A DNA stretch of 64,000 nucleotides from NCBI RefSeq assembly GCF_954871325.1, contig NC_088776.1, positions 43,852,569 through 43,916,568 of the forward strand, read 5' to 3'. This DNA comes from Gordionus sp. m RMFG-2023. Its lineage: Eukaryota; Nematomorpha; Gordioida; Chordodea; Parachordodidae. The notes under the pieces are model-generated. The model saw only the letters and a program-made list of their open reading frames with translations. It was not told where the DNA came from and ran no database searches. Position 1 is the first letter of the stretch. Every line of letters starts with the position of its first letter. Shown piece after piece: positions 48,501-62,372 of the stretch. A program made the translations under genes and the position numbers.

Positions 48501-50706
48501 TTTATAAAAAAAAGAAATAAGGGTTTTCCTAATTCTTTTGTCCTCCCGGGACATGCTATTTTTGGTAGTAAATGTCTACAAAAATAAATGGTTAGCTTAT
48601 AAGATGTAACAGAGCACTATTATTTTCTCTTCTCTGACTCCACATCTTTACATTTGTTTAAGTTAGGTTTTAAGAAATTTTAAACAAGAAGTCACTCAAT
48701 ACAACAAAGGAAAATAATGTTAAAGGTACCAAAAGGATATTTGATTAGAGTAGCTTTAATTTAATAATTACTAAAATAGTAGTAATTAATCCGAAAATTA
48801 ACGAATAATTCAAATATTTACATTCGTCAAATTTTTAAAAATTATTTTTTGTAATTTTTTAAAATTATTATTCATATCGAATAATTTGTTATCCATATTC
48901 GTAAATTTTGTATCAAATATCGAATAATTATCGATAGACCTTTCTTATCTTTATACAGGCACACTGTTAATAGTTATTCATTGATTTTGTTTATATAAAT
49001 TAGCTTGATCAAAAATCATATTATAATGGATTTAGAGATCAATTTAATTTAATAATGGAATTGATAATAATGAACTTATATAGTTATAGATTTTTTTTAC
49101 TGTGACATCTCTGGCAATCAGGAGCTCCTTGCTTTAGATATTCATACATAAAAAACTCATTAGCACTTATATTTTTGTGAGAATAAGCGACAGAGGCTGA
49201 ATTTAAGGAACAACAGTCAGTTTTATTAACAACATCCATTACATAGTCCTTGCATTTGTTATCATAGCCTTGATAACTCCAGCAAAAGCCAGCTATTGGG
49301 ATAAAATAATACATTATTCTGTTAGGAACATTAATAGTTAATAGGTGTTAATTTTGTTCAATTGCCTCTCTAACATTTTTGTTTTAAATTTAGGAGTGTT
49401 CAAAAAAAATATTCAGAGAATTGTACCAAACATGACTTTGCCCCAATGCCGATGTTTTCGTTATAAAAATGATAAAATGTATTAACTCAACCTCTAGTAA
49501 TGTTTAACCTTCTTTTTTAAAAAATCAAACAATTTGCCCCCATTTGTTCTGATGTAACCTGTTTAATTATTATAATTATGAAATTTAAATGATGAAACAT
49601 GTTTATCATCTTTGAAGATGTTATATTAATTTTTAAAAATTATATTATTGGGACTATATTACTAAGCTTATCATAGAACAAAGTTCAAACAAAGAAATCG
49701 CTTTTTACAATCAAAAAAAAGAAAAAAATTAACAGAACTTTGATTTATATTTAAAAAAAAAATATATTGATAATTTATGTAGTTTTTTTTTTAAAAATCA
49801 TAAAATAATCATTTAACATTAAAAGTTATTTTATTTAATATCGTGAATTAAATTAAAATTGATTTACATGAATTATAATTTTGTTTCAAATTAAAAATAT
49901 TTTCTTAAAAAAGGCATGGGGCAACGGGGTCGCGCCTCCATCGAAATATTTTACAAATAGATAACATTGACCCATTAATATTTTAAACATTAAATTTTTT
50001 ATATAAATTTTAAAGATTTGCAGTGCGTCATCCCAGGATTTCACTTTAGAACACGTTTGAAAAAATAGCAGGAATAGAAGGAAATCCAAAATCTAAAATT
50101 AGCAACAAAAAAATCCAAATCCTAACAGGAAAATAAATTTTGAGGCCCATTTAATCCCCACTTAATTCCAATTTACAAACTAAAAACGATAGGTTGGGTA
50201 ATCTATAGGCACTTGCTAACAAAATTTGCCAGGTATTGATGCACGAGTTAATTTTTTCCTTCTTCTTTTTAAATAAAACCTGAAGCCAATATATTAGCTA
50301 AAAAAATAGTTTAGCCATAACCAAATAAAAACCCGTTTATGATGTTTGCCCAATTTCAATCAATGTTATAATTTTGAGTTAAGGGGTATTTTTGTTTGTT
50401 ATATAATATCCTTTCCCACATTCTAACATTTATAATGATCTATTCATATTAAAAAAATTCTCCTAAAGTTGCTCTTTCGCCTCTGATTATAACTTAATTT
50501 TAAATGAAACGTATACCTGTTACACTGGAAATGTTGTGAAGGACTGTGAAATATACGAGATAGATAATAGGAATTTTACATATGTTACGATTAAGATGCA
50601 CAAAATAGTTGTATATCGATAGGAAGGATTGAATAATATTTCTATAAGAAATGGCATAAGCGCCCTTTTCTAAACTATCATAGGAAGGATCGAATAAACT
50701 ACCCAT
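45527..50706 (-). CDS. FST: Follistatin (secreted TGF-beta-ligand antagonist)
   Basis: Minus-strand exons: 50706-50517, 49292-49101, 48205-47987, 47532-47305, 45771-45527. Every intron is phase 1, as is usual for follistatin-domain exons, and the frame closes at 357 residues (human FST is 344). Residues 64-127 form the FSN domain (GFCWSYQGYDNKC, TDCC, QGAPDCQRC). Three follistatin/Kazal domains follow at 128-200, 201-276 and 277-357, each with the VCGTD/ICGTD/ICGTN motif and the expected cysteines. The chain stops soon after the last Cys, like short human FST. The family binds activin-type ligands outside the cell. The first exon is less sure: its hydrophobic stretch (KIPIIYLVYFTVLHNIS) and SVTA/GFCW cleavage site fit a signal peptide, but about 45 residues precede it. 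Confidence 0.9.
48431..48487. repeat. 19-base tandem repeat, three copies
   Basis: AATAAGAATAACTAATCAT is repeated three times without change in a follistatin intron. Confidence 0.95.
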
Positions 50707-53090
50707 TTGTTCAAAAGTCCAAAATTATTATTATTTGTACTAAATACAACTCAAATTTTGGAAAATTAAAAAAAAATTTTTAATAAAAAAGAAATTAAAT
50801 TTTATTATAAATGGATATATTTTTTTTATTAGGGATTAGAACAACCGCGACATTATTATTTATGGTTAGCGATTTTTCCCTAATTTTGTTTAACAAAAAA
50901 AGACGAAAAATATTTTATTAAATATAATTTTTCATAAGATCATTTCTTTGTGATGTAATAATAAAGAAAAAGAGTATTTGTAAAAAAAATTTTAAAATAT
51001 AAATTATGACAAAAAATATATAACTTTTGGTAATAAAAATGATTTTTTGTTCAAAAGGGGACTTTGAATAATTAAATAAATTTGCTAATTAAACTTTAAC
51101 CTTACATTTAATAAAGACAATCACAAAGTGTGAATTATTATATTTTTTTGTCAATGAGTGATTTTTATATGTATTTTGTTTTAATTAGATAAATTTTCCT
51201 TAAAAAGATTATAAAAATTGCAGACAAAAATTATATCAAAAAATTTCTTTCATCTATTCGTTATCTATCAATGTTTGTTAAATAAAATATCTACTTTGCG
51301 ACATGTCAAATATTTGTCCTAACATAAAAAAATTTATCCAAAAACTAAAAAAGAATTGGGTAATTAATTTTTAGCAGTCAGTCGGTCTTTTTTAAAAAAA
51401 GACTAGATTAAATTTACTACATATAACGAATTTATCACACACAGAGTATAGTACAAATTTTTTTATAGATGTTATAAACCAAAGTAAATTATAAAAAAAA
51501 GTCATAAAATTATATTATTATATTTTTTTTTTTCACACAAAGATTTTAATGATAGCGCGATATTCGTTTTTATATACCTTTTAAAATATTTAAATAAGGT
51601 GAAATAACTTATACAAATACGGGCAAGCAAATGACCATTTGTGCAAGTTTGATTTTAAATAAATTATTAACAAATTTAGGATAAATATTTTAAATTATTC
51701 AAATAAGCGCCTTAATGTCTTGATATTTTTGTTCAACTTTTGTGAATTTTAAATAAACTTTTTAATTTCAAACAAACTTCGAGTCGAGTATTTATTTTTT
51801 CCAGTATGACTAGACTTTCACATTCTTATTCACCACGAGGATCATATTTTTTATAAAATATTTTTTATTATTATTATCGTCTGGATATTTTATTGCATTT
51901 AAAATTTAATTTTTATTCACAAAGAGTCGCATCGAAAATACAAAAAAAATTCATTCATTTTATATAAGTAAATAATCTTTAATATAATTTTATTATTGAA
52001 AATATTAAGGTTGTCTACTAGTCTGGCGGCTTTTTATCTTTTTATTTTTCGTTTGTTTGACAAAGATTTAAATGTATATTTTTATTTACCTTAAGCTATT
52101 CGCCGATAAGGGAACTTTAATTATAATATAAATGTATGAATAATTATATGACAAGTCAAAGAATAATTTGTCTAAATTTTTTTGTTGTTGCATCATATTA
52201 GCTCATTAAAAACTCTTTTTTATATAAACTTACTATGATCCAAAAATTGAAATCAAAATTTTGGTTCAGCTTCAGAATCATTCTTAGTGATAATAAACAA
52301 GATTCTTGGCTAAATGCTGAATTCATAGTGGCCATTATTTGACTTGATTTAACAGCTGCTAGTTTTTTCTTTATTAATATTAACTATGAAGGGCAATAAC
52401 AATTTGCCCACTCCCCTCGGTTTACCCGAAAACTAATTAGAAAATATTTATATTTTGTGGAAAAATATTAATTAATGGAAAGGTAATTCAAAGAAAATAA
52501 ATACACTTTTTATATAATTTGCATTTTCTTATAGTGGGAAGAAAGTTCAAAAGCGAGGAGGGTGAAGCCCTTAACATTTAGATATCCGGGTTTCAACTCT
52601 AATTATTGCATAAAGGTCGGTTTCATTCTGGTTATAATTAATAATAATAACATTTTAAAAACAATTTTAGTTTCATCAGTTATTTTGAACAAATTTATAT
52701 TGGTTCGTTTTGGTTTTTTATAAGTTTTGGATTTTTTGAATTAGTCACATTTTTGTTTTAAATTATCTCATAATACAAAAATTAGAAAAAATTAAGTTGA
52801 ACTTTATTTTAACAAATTACTATTACTCGTTGGGTTTCAAAAATGGAACGTGTTACCATTACTCGTTACCTTGTTGTGAAAAAAAGGAACGCGTTATTCG
52901 CTATTCAAAAAAAATTTACAGGTTACTTAAAATAACTCAATATTATATATAAATTTTCCTATTATTTCTTTTTTTCCCATAGATAATAAAAAACAAAATT
53001 ATGCAAAAATAATTGTTCTTCTTGTAATATTATAAATTATTTTCTTCAAAATTTTGATCAGATAAACATTTGAAAAAATATAAGAGAATT
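50707..53090. other. AT-rich stretch upstream of follistatin
   Basis: This 2.4 kb should include the follistatin promoter and 5' UTR next to 50707. I see no clear promoter element, repeat or coding segment in it. Confidence 0.4.
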
Positions 53091-54703
53091 CAGGAGCGTA
53101 GCCAGCAGGAGGGGAGTGGGAGAGGGGGAGAAATACCCCGCCTCATAGCGAGAAATTTTGAAAAAAAAAATAGGTTTCCTGAATTCTAAATATTAGAAAA
53201 ATTTTAATATTTATTTTTTGTATATTAATATTTTATCTCAGGAAAATTTAAGGTTTATTTTCTTACATATTTTAAACCTTAAACATTGATGGATATAAGA
53301 AAATTTTATCAACCTAAAAAAAAATTCTATTTATACTCATAACTATTATTACAAAATTTTTAGAGTGTATGAAATGTTCTATCCAAATTGACAAAATTTT
53401 CTGAATATAATTATATCTGAGGCTTATTGTGCTACAAGAAAAAAGAAGCTGCAAACAAGATGAAGCCTTCGACATCAGGCTGTTAATTTTTTTGATCTAG
53501 AAGAGCCTATTTTGTATGAGCTTTGAGATTTTTCAGAATCATCAAACAAATTTCACCTGAAGCTGATACATTATTAGATTTAATATGACTGCCGATTTTT
53601 TTCATTGGAATATATTAATAATTTATTTATTACACAGCAATTTAGTGCAATATTTTTCAAAAAAATGGATTTGGCTAAGTTATGAGAATCGTGGATATTA
53701 AATTTATTACAACTTAGAAAACTAAAAAATAAAATAACCAGGGATTTCTTGAAATTTATGTTATTGTTGAAGTGAAAGCAATATTACATGATTTTGAGAT
53801 TTACAATCCTCGACTTTCCGACAAACAAATCCTTCCAATAGTAACGTGGACTCATTTGAGGATCATTATAAAATAACTGTTTTTATTCCATTTTTAGATT
53901 TAATTTTGGCTCAAATCAATGAACGATTTGTGATTTATTAAATGGCTCTATCCAATTTACAAATACTATATCTCATAACTCCCTCTGGTCTGAGGATATA
54001 TCAAATCTTGATATTGAAAAATTAAAAATTTAGCTAAATTCTATTTGTAGGATATAAAGGTATCTCAAGGCCAATTAATTTCAGAATTTAAATGATGGAA
54101 GATTTATTTTTGTAGATAATCCTCCAAGAAATATAGTGGAAGCATTGTATACTTTGAAATATATTTTATTAGTTTTCAAATATATTAAAATTACTGTATA
54201 TTTTGGCTCGATACCAATTAGTACAAGCACAAATGAGAGAACCTTTTCTTCATTAAAAAGAATAAAAACCTATATCAAAAGTACGACATCTTAAAATTTA
54301 TTAAATATACTAGCCTTTACTCATCGAGATCTAATCCCTAACACAGAACGAATTACTAAAAAATTGGCGCAATCGCAAAGAAGATTTTATTTTAATTTAT
54401 GAACAATATTTTGACTAACTTTTTAAATCATTGTATAATGTTTAATTTTATATTTTATTGTGATTTGCATACCGGTTTATGTAGCTGTAATATTTTTTAA
54501 TCGTATTATATTCGCTCTTAATAATTTGTATTTTCCAATATTTTATTATTTGTGTTCGAAATATTATGTTTTCAAATATGATTAGTTCTAATAAATTTTA
54601 TATGATGTATACTAATAAATTTTTAATTCTTCAAAAAAGTCATTTCAATACAAAAAATTACCCCCCCCCCCCCTTCTGTAAAAAAATTATGACTAGGCGC
54701 CTG
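53091..54703 (+). mobile_element. hAT fossil, ZMYM1/TTF-finger transposase type
   Basis: Ends are CAGGAGCGTAGCCAGC and, reverse-complemented, CAGGCGCCTAGTCATAA, each followed by a G-rich run. Near 54225-54310 the plus strand reads STNERTFSSLKRIKTYIKST and then LLNILAFTHRDL, the C-terminal segment typical of TTF-type-finger (ZMYM1-like) hAT transposases. The rest is too decayed to align by eye. No target duplication is evident, which fits an old copy. Confidence 0.65.
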
Positions 54704-56999
54704 TCAACATTCTCTGTGCTAAAAACTTGTTCGGCGCAGAGGATGGGAGGGTTATATAATATATAATAAATAAAATTTTTAATTGGGGGAATTTTCGAAT
54801 TAGACACATTTTAAAAAAATCTTAATTCAGATCCTCATCAATTTTTTTTTATCTTTATCAGAATATAATCAATTCATATTTTTACTTTCCTTTGTTTTTT
54901 TAAATTTGAATTGCTGAACATCGAGGCTAAAATATTTGAATTAGGGCACAATCTATAGTTATAAACTGTGGACTTGGTGCCTTATAAAGAAAGAAATAAT
55001 TACTATTGATATATATACTTTATATTGAATTATAATATTAGAGAGTATAAATTAACATACCTTGATTGATTCAATATTGAAAAAAATTTAATAAATAAAA
55101 TAAAAATGAAGAACTTTGGTGATTGATCTGAATGAAAAACTCGACTATAATAAAATAAGAAATATTTTTTCCATATTTTTAAGGAAATATTTAAGTAACG
55201 ATTAGTGTTATGCGTTACCACAATATTACAAATTATAGTAACTATCCTCAAATAAATAGGCTAATATTTCAAATTATTCATTCATTTAAAATAATTATAA
55301 TTTTGTAAACCGTTATGAACCTCTTCGATAAACGGATTGAAATTAATAAATAAATAAATACGTAAAAATTTTATTTATATTAATAGTTGTATTAAAATAA
55401 TCCTCTCATTTTATAGGGTGGAATAAAATATATTGATTTATATTTCACTGTGCAATAGAAGCGGACTGGCCATAAGACTATGGACATTTTCCCCACGAGG
55501 CCGCAAAAAAATGTCAAGTTTTGAGGCAGATCAGAAAAAAATCCCCATCTAAATAAATATGATATTGTAACTTTTCTCTTATCATTTTCATTATCATATT
55601 CATATATTTTATTATATATATTTAAAATTATTTTTAAGACAGACTATTTTCAGGAGCTAGCGTAGAAAAGGCAAGCTGAAACTTTCTCATTAATCAAAAT
55701 CGAAGACTAGAGGTTTCTAATGATTTTGTTATTATTTATTTATATAAAGTAAAAGGCTATCTATAAAATAAAAAATATAAAAAAGAAAAATATAAAATAT
55801 AAATGTTTTGTTTCAAAATTTTGTTTGATAAAGCTAAATAATAAAAAATTATTTAAAGATTATATAAATATAGTAATTTTTTTATAAAAAGAAAATATCT
55901 TTTCCCAAATATATAGGTGACGCATTCATATATTTTAAAAGTTAACGATCTTTTCGAAACAAATAGCTGAGAAATAGATATAAAGCTATTCTATTAAATA
56001 ATTAACCCGATAGCATCTATAGAAAAGTTAGGGTCATATCGACATATGAGGAGTTTAAGTCTCCAGACACTTTACTAAAAAAGTTCAAGCTTTTATTTAA
56101 TATTTAGGAAGATTATCATTATAAGCTGTGACAATAATAAGGGCATAAATCTTATAAGTAAAAAAATTATTCTACATAAAATTAACACGTATATAATGAG
56201 TGAAATTCATGATGATAGCATATTATTTAAAAATTTTTAATAACTAAAGAAAACAGTGATAATAATATAAATATAACTAATATATAACACATAATTTAAA
56301 TAAAGTGGATGAAATTGAATCCAAATTATATTTTAAGGATAAAATTGGTAAAAACTTTAAAATTTTATTTCAATTAATGATGAAAGGATTCAAATTTATA
56401 AATTACTTGTTTTAATGAGGGAGAAGCACTACTCTCTGCTCTTTTTCTTAGATCAATATATTTATATATTTACATATTAAAGTTATTAAAAATTTGAATT
56501 TAGCGAATACATATATATCTTTATGAAATTCTTATTCCAACATTCTTATCCTATTTATTTAATCTAATATTCGTTTATTCCAATTCAATATTGTCCCAAT
56601 ACATTATATATAAATAACTATAATAATAACCACAAATGATAATGATAAACTATGATAAAAATAACAGCTGAGTATGACAGCAGCTTATTAAAGGAGTTGA
56701 TAATGACAATTCGAAACATAACTACGAGGAAACAAAACGTGATGATCAAGCTGATGACATAACGTTAGCGGTGAGCAAAAATGGACATCTGGCAAACCGT
56801 TAAGATACGCTTTGAACAAACTTGCCTACAAAATCAAGAACAATTTAGAACGTTTTTTTATATGTCCAAGGAGAACCTAGGCGGGATTTCTGTGAAATGT
56901 TAAATTGATTTTAAGTTTTCGTTTTATTTCAAAGATATTTATTTATAACTAACGGCATTAATAAAAACTTTAAAAATCGGTTCATATCATAGTTTTATT
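54704..56999. other. AT-rich stretch, no feature recognised
   Basis: I see no coding segment, tandem array or transposon end in this 2.3 kb. Confidence 0.4.
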
Positions 57000-57147
57000 T
57001 AGGGCTGTGCCGATTCACATATTTTTCACCAATCCGATCCGATATTTTCCGATATTAGTTCAAAACCGATTCGATACCGATCCGATATTTATATTGATTT
57101 TTCACCACCTCTCTTTGAACCTAATGTAATTAAGAAATCAATATTAT

Positions 57148-58492
57148 CAGGGATGTGAACCCTTCGACAAAAAAAAGGGTCCAGGTTCGAGTTCGGGTAG
57201 AGAATAATTTGAAAAGACCCGGGTCCAGGGTTCGGGTTTAGGGAACATAAAAATAATGATTCAAAATAAGATTTTTTTTTCATTCATTTATTTATTATAT
57301 TTCAATATATACATATTCATAATTTACAAATGAAAAATTTATATTTTAAATATTTTATTCAATCGCACAATCATAATATCTTCTAAAATATCATCCTTGA
57401 GATTTCCATGTAAATTAGACAATATATATTTCACAGATGAAAATTTACGTATACCCTTACCTAAAATAGATAGTTATCTTTATAAAATTATTGTACTTGC
57501 GATGCCGTTACAGCCATGAAGATTCTAGATAAGATATATAATTCTGGATATATTGAAGAATTTTTTTTCCCAGAATTTTAAAATATTTATATCCTTATTT
57601 ATTATCTTAACTTCTGAGAACTTTACTATTAAAGTTGATCCTCCTTTCTAACAGATGATAATTTGATTTTTTTTTCTCAATCTAAAAGTAAAATTTAAAA
57701 ATCATCAATGTTGCTATCATTATTATTATCACTACTACCAGTAATTATTGTCGTAATCTCCAATATATTGTAAATAATGGAGTTTAGAGTATGCCAAAAA
57801 TCCTCAAGATGGTCTTTAGTCATTTGTTTTTGCTCAATATTCAATAAAACTTGATATCCAGGGTCTAAATATATAGAAGCGTATACATTGCAAATATTTT
57901 TGCTCTCGAATTTTCATGTTTTCTAATATTTCGTATAAAAAGAACTGTAAATTTTTCTAAATCTAATCCATATGCCATAAAAATCAAATAAACATATTTG
58001 TTCTGATTGTAATCTTAATCTTTATTTGGCAACAATCATCTTCCGGCAAAATGACTTCTCATGCTCATATAATAAAATCATTACAGAAATCTTTCAAACT
58101 TAATCGTTCTAGCATCATACAAATTGAGAACGAACGTGTTGTGCATTATCATTTAAATTAAAATATTATTACACAATTCACTTTAAAAATAATCAACGTA
58201 TTTCTATAACATAGCATATTAAAAAATTTACATAATAAAATATTATTACCTACACTAATGATATCAATCTCTAAATAAAATGGAAGTCTAGGAACAAAAT
58301 TGAAAGAAAAACGCGAAGATAAAATAAATGATTCCACAAAAAAAGTTAATAAAATTTATATTATTTTTTAAAAAAAATATTTTTATTTTTAAAAATTTTT
58401 ATGACACATAGAACCCTTGGACCCTCCACTTTTAAAAAGGGTCCGAGTTCAGCCAAAATACAAGGGTTCAGGGTCCGGGTTCCATATCCCTG
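57148..58492 (-). mobile_element. Inner hAT element with partial transposase
   Basis: Ends are CAGGGATGTGAACCCTTCG and, reverse-complemented, CAGGGATATGGAACCCGG. GGGTCC words are dense in both subterminal regions. Its target, TTTTTTAT, is seen unduplicated in the related copy near 35224; here the left copy has shortened to TTAT. On the minus strand, 57960-57340 encodes degraded hAT transposase: LDPGYQVLLNIEQKQMTKD, KDINILKFWEK, IYPELYILSRIFMAVTASQV, then FSSVKYILSN and DDILEDIMIVRLNK. The N-terminal part is missing, so it is nonautonomous or dead. Confidence 0.8.
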
Positions 58493-58689
58493 TTTTTTAT
58501 GTAAAAGAATTATGCATTTAATTTAATTTTTTTATTTCAACTATAATTTAAAAAAAATTATATTATAATGGATAAAATAAATATAATAATATATCCATTT
58601 TATGTTGGTTTATAAAATTGTAATATTTAACATATAAAATTATAATATATTAGATTTTGTTAAATAAATATAAGAGCCTCTAGATTTTC

Positions 58690-58995
58690 AGGCAAAGGAT
58701 CAGAATATTTCCAAATATTAGTTTTATTAAGAATGGATGATATTGTTGGCTGACTTTCAGGGCTCTTTTTAAAAAAAATATGATTTGTTTTATTTTTCAA
58801 ATATTTCTCGTTCTTTTTGTATTAACTCTTCAAATGCCGTTTGATGGAATCGCTTTAAATGTTTCCGAATATTTGTTGTATTAAATGAATTTTTCATTAT
58901 TCCTCTCCTCCCCGTGAAATTAGAATTCCGTAGATAACGCATTTTGCAAAATTCTCTTTATCTTTATCAAAATATTTCCATAATTCAGAAACCAT
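58690..58995 (-). pseudogene. BED zinc-finger N-terminus of a hAT transposase
   Basis: From an ATG at 58995 the minus strand reads MVSELWKYFDKDKENFAKCV. After a stop and frame change it gives NTTNIRKHLKRFHQTAFEEL, then SPESQPTISSILNK in another frame. The Trp, first Cys and the H-x4-H pair (HLKRFH) of a BED finger are visible; the second Cys appears as Tyr. It belongs to the element starting at 57000. Confidence 0.7.
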
Positions 58996-61012
58996 ATTTA
59001 AAATAATGCTTTTATTTAAAGTATAAATAATAAAATTGATGTTATTTTTTTTAAAAAAAAATAAAACTTTGGGTGTTCCTTTCTATTTTTATAAAAAAAC
59101 TTTTAAAATCTATTTAAAAAAATAAATAACATTTGCATTGTTTAAAAAAAAATTATTTAAAAAATATTATTAATGTTAAATATAAACTCACTGAAACTCG
59201 AAAAAATTTATTATTTTTTCATTTATTTTTTTTAAATATTAAAAATTTTTTTTTTTTAGCCCTAGTTTTATTTTATCGTTACAATTTACATTTTTTATTA
59301 TTTTATCACTTAAGTTAAATTTAATCTTAAACAAAGAACATTTTATTTTCGTTTTGCGTAACTTAATGATTGATTATTATTTATTTTATCGATTAATACA
59401 AGATATACATATATATATATGTTGTTGTATTACATATCAAATCAACTGAAGATTCAACCCGACCCCCTTCGATTTTTTTAAAAATTTGTATGATGGTATA
59501 CACTCACTAGTAAAAATATAAAATTTTAATTCAACTCAGCTTACTTCATGAGATATGGCCATCTTTAGAAACGCGGAAATTCCAAAATACAATATAATTC
59601 AAAAAGTAATTAAGCTAAAGAAAGACATGATTTAAATTTTATTAAATAGCTCTAGAATAGCTCTTTATATGGCATAAAATTTATTTGATTGAAAAAAAGT
59701 TTATTACCAAAAACCGGAAATGGCTATAAAATAAAAATTGTTCTTTTTTTTCTTTAAAATTTTTTTACAGATAGTCATTATACTTCTTAATATTTGTACA
59801 AAATCCTAGATTGGGACGAGTACTGGGTCAATAGTTATTACACTTTAAATATAAGTAGTATGGCTTAAATCCTATATTATACCAAATATAGAGTAATTAT
59901 TTTTTTAAAAAAATGGGCATATTTATGAATAATAGCATTAACACTATAAACGTTTTTCATATTTTCTAACCTTTTTAAAGTTGAAAAGACCTTTCATTAT
60001 TGCAGGTACTATAAAATAATTAATAATATTTTGATATTGGGCAGGGAATCTAAAGTACAATTACAGATGGAAAGGACCTGCAAAACATTTTTTGTCTAAA
60101 AGATTACACTATTCTGTAAAATTTCTATACCAAAATTTGACATAACAAAGTAAATTATCATATGAGCCTACTAAATCATTAACGTAAAACTCTGAGAGTT
60201 TCTAAATATCCTCTCGTGTTTCAAGTGTAATCAACAGTTTAGACTCAGCCGGCAAAAGAATATAAAAGCTTTTAAAAATAAAATTATTAATAAATCATTC
60301 CTTTAATTGAAATAAAAATGTATCAATAAGGGGAATAAAAATGTTTATTTTATTAAAATCTTCAATCGTAGATGCATCAATATTTGAGAGATTGGATTGC
60401 CTATAAACTTATATAGGTTTAAAAATTTAAATTCCAAACATATTAGCAATCTCCTTTACTTTCTCATATATTTTATGAAATTTTTCATCATTCTCTCAGA
60501 TATTTGATATTATTTCAACAATATCGTTTGCTCTATTCATAACCTTTGCTAAATACGTTATAAGTTATTTCATGTTATAATTTATGACTTTGGTATTTTA
60601 ATTTATAATAACTTTTCTTCTTACGTGCATTTGGAATTGTCGTATAAATCTTCATGATTTTACTATACAGAATTCATAGCTTATTTTCCAACTTCCATAC
60701 TGCTTCTTGATCAACACATTGAGTTGCATATCTTTACATAAGTTGGAATTTATTTCGAATACGAGTTTTTTTTCTTTTCATATTTTAATTAATTTCCCCA
60801 TTACAACAAAATGGAATCAAAATAAATAATTGAATAGTCAAAATAAATTTAACCGGTCTTTTTTCCCGGACCGGGGCACCACGCTAAAAGGGTGGTGGAA
60901 AGTAAATTTTATTATATTATTTCTAAAAATATTATAAATATTTAAAGCCTTTCCAAAATAAAAATAAGTTTTACAAAAATAAGAATATAAAAATATCTTC
61001 CGATAACAAATC
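58996..61012. other. AT-rich stretch, no feature recognised
   Basis: Poly-A/T tracts and decayed sequence only. I see no host exon, array or clear element end in this 2.0 kb. Confidence 0.4.
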
Positions 61013-61021
61013 AAATTTGTT

Positions 61022-61971
61022 AGGTCCGTGAAGTTGGCCCCACAATTTTTGATTTTCAATGGTTTATCAGTTGGTGATTTGAACCCGATTTGTAACGTTT
61101 TCAGTTCGATTTGTACCATCACCGTTTTTGAGATATTCAAAGAACAAAAGGGGGGGCCAACTTCACGACAGCCCCCCAACGTTTGAACTTAAAAATAAAA
61201 AGTGAATAGGTCGATAGAGAATGATTTGCACCGTTTTCAGTTCGATTTGTACCACCGTTTTCCAGCTATTGACCGTTAAAGATATGGCGCCAAAAATAAA
61301 AACACTTAGCATTTTTTTTTAACGTACAACGGTAGAGAATTTTTTCTCTTCCTAATGATGCCTCAAATTAAGCTTTATCTTCATTATTTATTTCGGAATG
61401 AGTGTTTTTTATTTTTGGCGCCATATCTTTAACGGCCAATAGCTGGAAAACGGTAATAGTACAAATCGAGTTTGAAACGGTACAAATCGGATACAAATCA
61501 ATCCCGTTTTAAAAATTTGAAAAATCTCAAATTTTGAATATCGAGGGGGGGGGGCTAACTTCAAGCTATAAATTTCCAAAATAAATAATGAAGATAAAGC
61601 TTAATTTGAGGCATCATTAGAAAGAGAAAAAAATTCTCTACCGTTGTACGTTAAAAAACTTTAAAATAAATAAATTTTGAGTGTTTTTTATTTTTGGCGC
61701 CATATTTTCCAACGGTCAATAGCTGGAAAACGGTGATGGTACAAATCGAACTGAAAACGGTACAAATCATTCTCTATCGACCTATTCACTTTTTATTTTT
61801 AAGTTCAAAAGTTGTGGGGCTGTCGTGAAGTTGGCCCCCCATTTTGTTCTTTGAATATCTCAAAAACGGTGATGGTATAAATCGAACTGAAAACGGTACA
61901 AATCGGGTTCAAATCACATCAACTGATAAACCATTGAAAATCTAAAATTGTGGGGCCAACTTCACGGACCT
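61022..61971. mobile_element. Long-TIR palindromic element (Mutator-like)
   Basis: Two arms of about 400 bases are inverted copies, starting AGGTCCGTGAAGTTGGCC. A perfect 9-base duplication AAATTTGTT flanks it (61013-61021, 61972-61980). Long inverted repeats with 9-base duplications fit nonautonomous Mutator-like elements. Within each arm, CGTTTTCAGTTCGATTTGTA and GGGGCCAACTTCACG-type words recur two or three times. Open frames across it are incidental. Confidence 0.88.
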
Positions 61972-62185
61972 AAATTTGTTTTACAAAATAAAGAAAAGAT
62001 TAAATCAACATTCAAATATTCAACACTTCCTCCAAATCAATTTTTTGTAACATTTTGCTAAAATATTATGTATAATTAAATAAAAAATAAAATAAACACA
62101 TTTGAATTGATATTACAAATTATGGCTTAATAATACCCTGTAAAAATTATCAGCATCTGCTGAACCTTTTTCCTTTTGATATTTT

Positions 62186-62252
62186 TTAAGGGGATGGGGA
62201 GGGGGGGGTTAAAGGTTCAACCCTACCCCCCCCCTCCATGGCTACGTTACTG
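62186..62252 (-). repeat. G-run transposon-end fragment
   Basis: Reverse-complemented, it begins CAGTAACGTAGCCATGGAGG and continues with G runs. It resembles the ends at 53091 and about 2754. The partner end was not found. Confidence 0.5.
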
Positions 62253-62372
62253 TTTTCGATGAAATATATAATGTTATGTATGATTTAGGTTTTATAAGGT
62301 GATAAGTAATAATATTGGCGCAATTAATATGAATTGAAATCTACAATTTTTAAAATAAAATGTGTTTAACAT

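Larger units (their letters stand above)
57000..58995 (-). mobile_element. hAT-like element of the TAGGGCTGTG family, interrupted
   Basis: The left end starts TAGGGCTGTGCCGATTC and matches the element at 30473-35489 over its subterminal region (CGATCCGATAT words, then CTTTGAACC). Similarity resumes after the inner insertion: ATGCATTTAATTTAATTTTT at about 58511 matches 35255. On the minus strand it encodes a BED finger at 58690-58995. The right end was not found, so the limit given is the last recognised coding base. Confidence 0.65.

Noticed and set aside
49886-50089. Hydrophobic minus-strand frame (DFLLFLLFFQTCSK) as the follistatin signal exon
   Set aside because: It starts at TTG, and I found no donor in the right phase. 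The exon at 50517-50706 has an ATG and a phase-1 donor.
60838-61179. Minus-strand 113-codon frame
   Set aside because: Much of it lies in the arm of the long-TIR palindrome at 61022-61971, and it has no recognisable motif.
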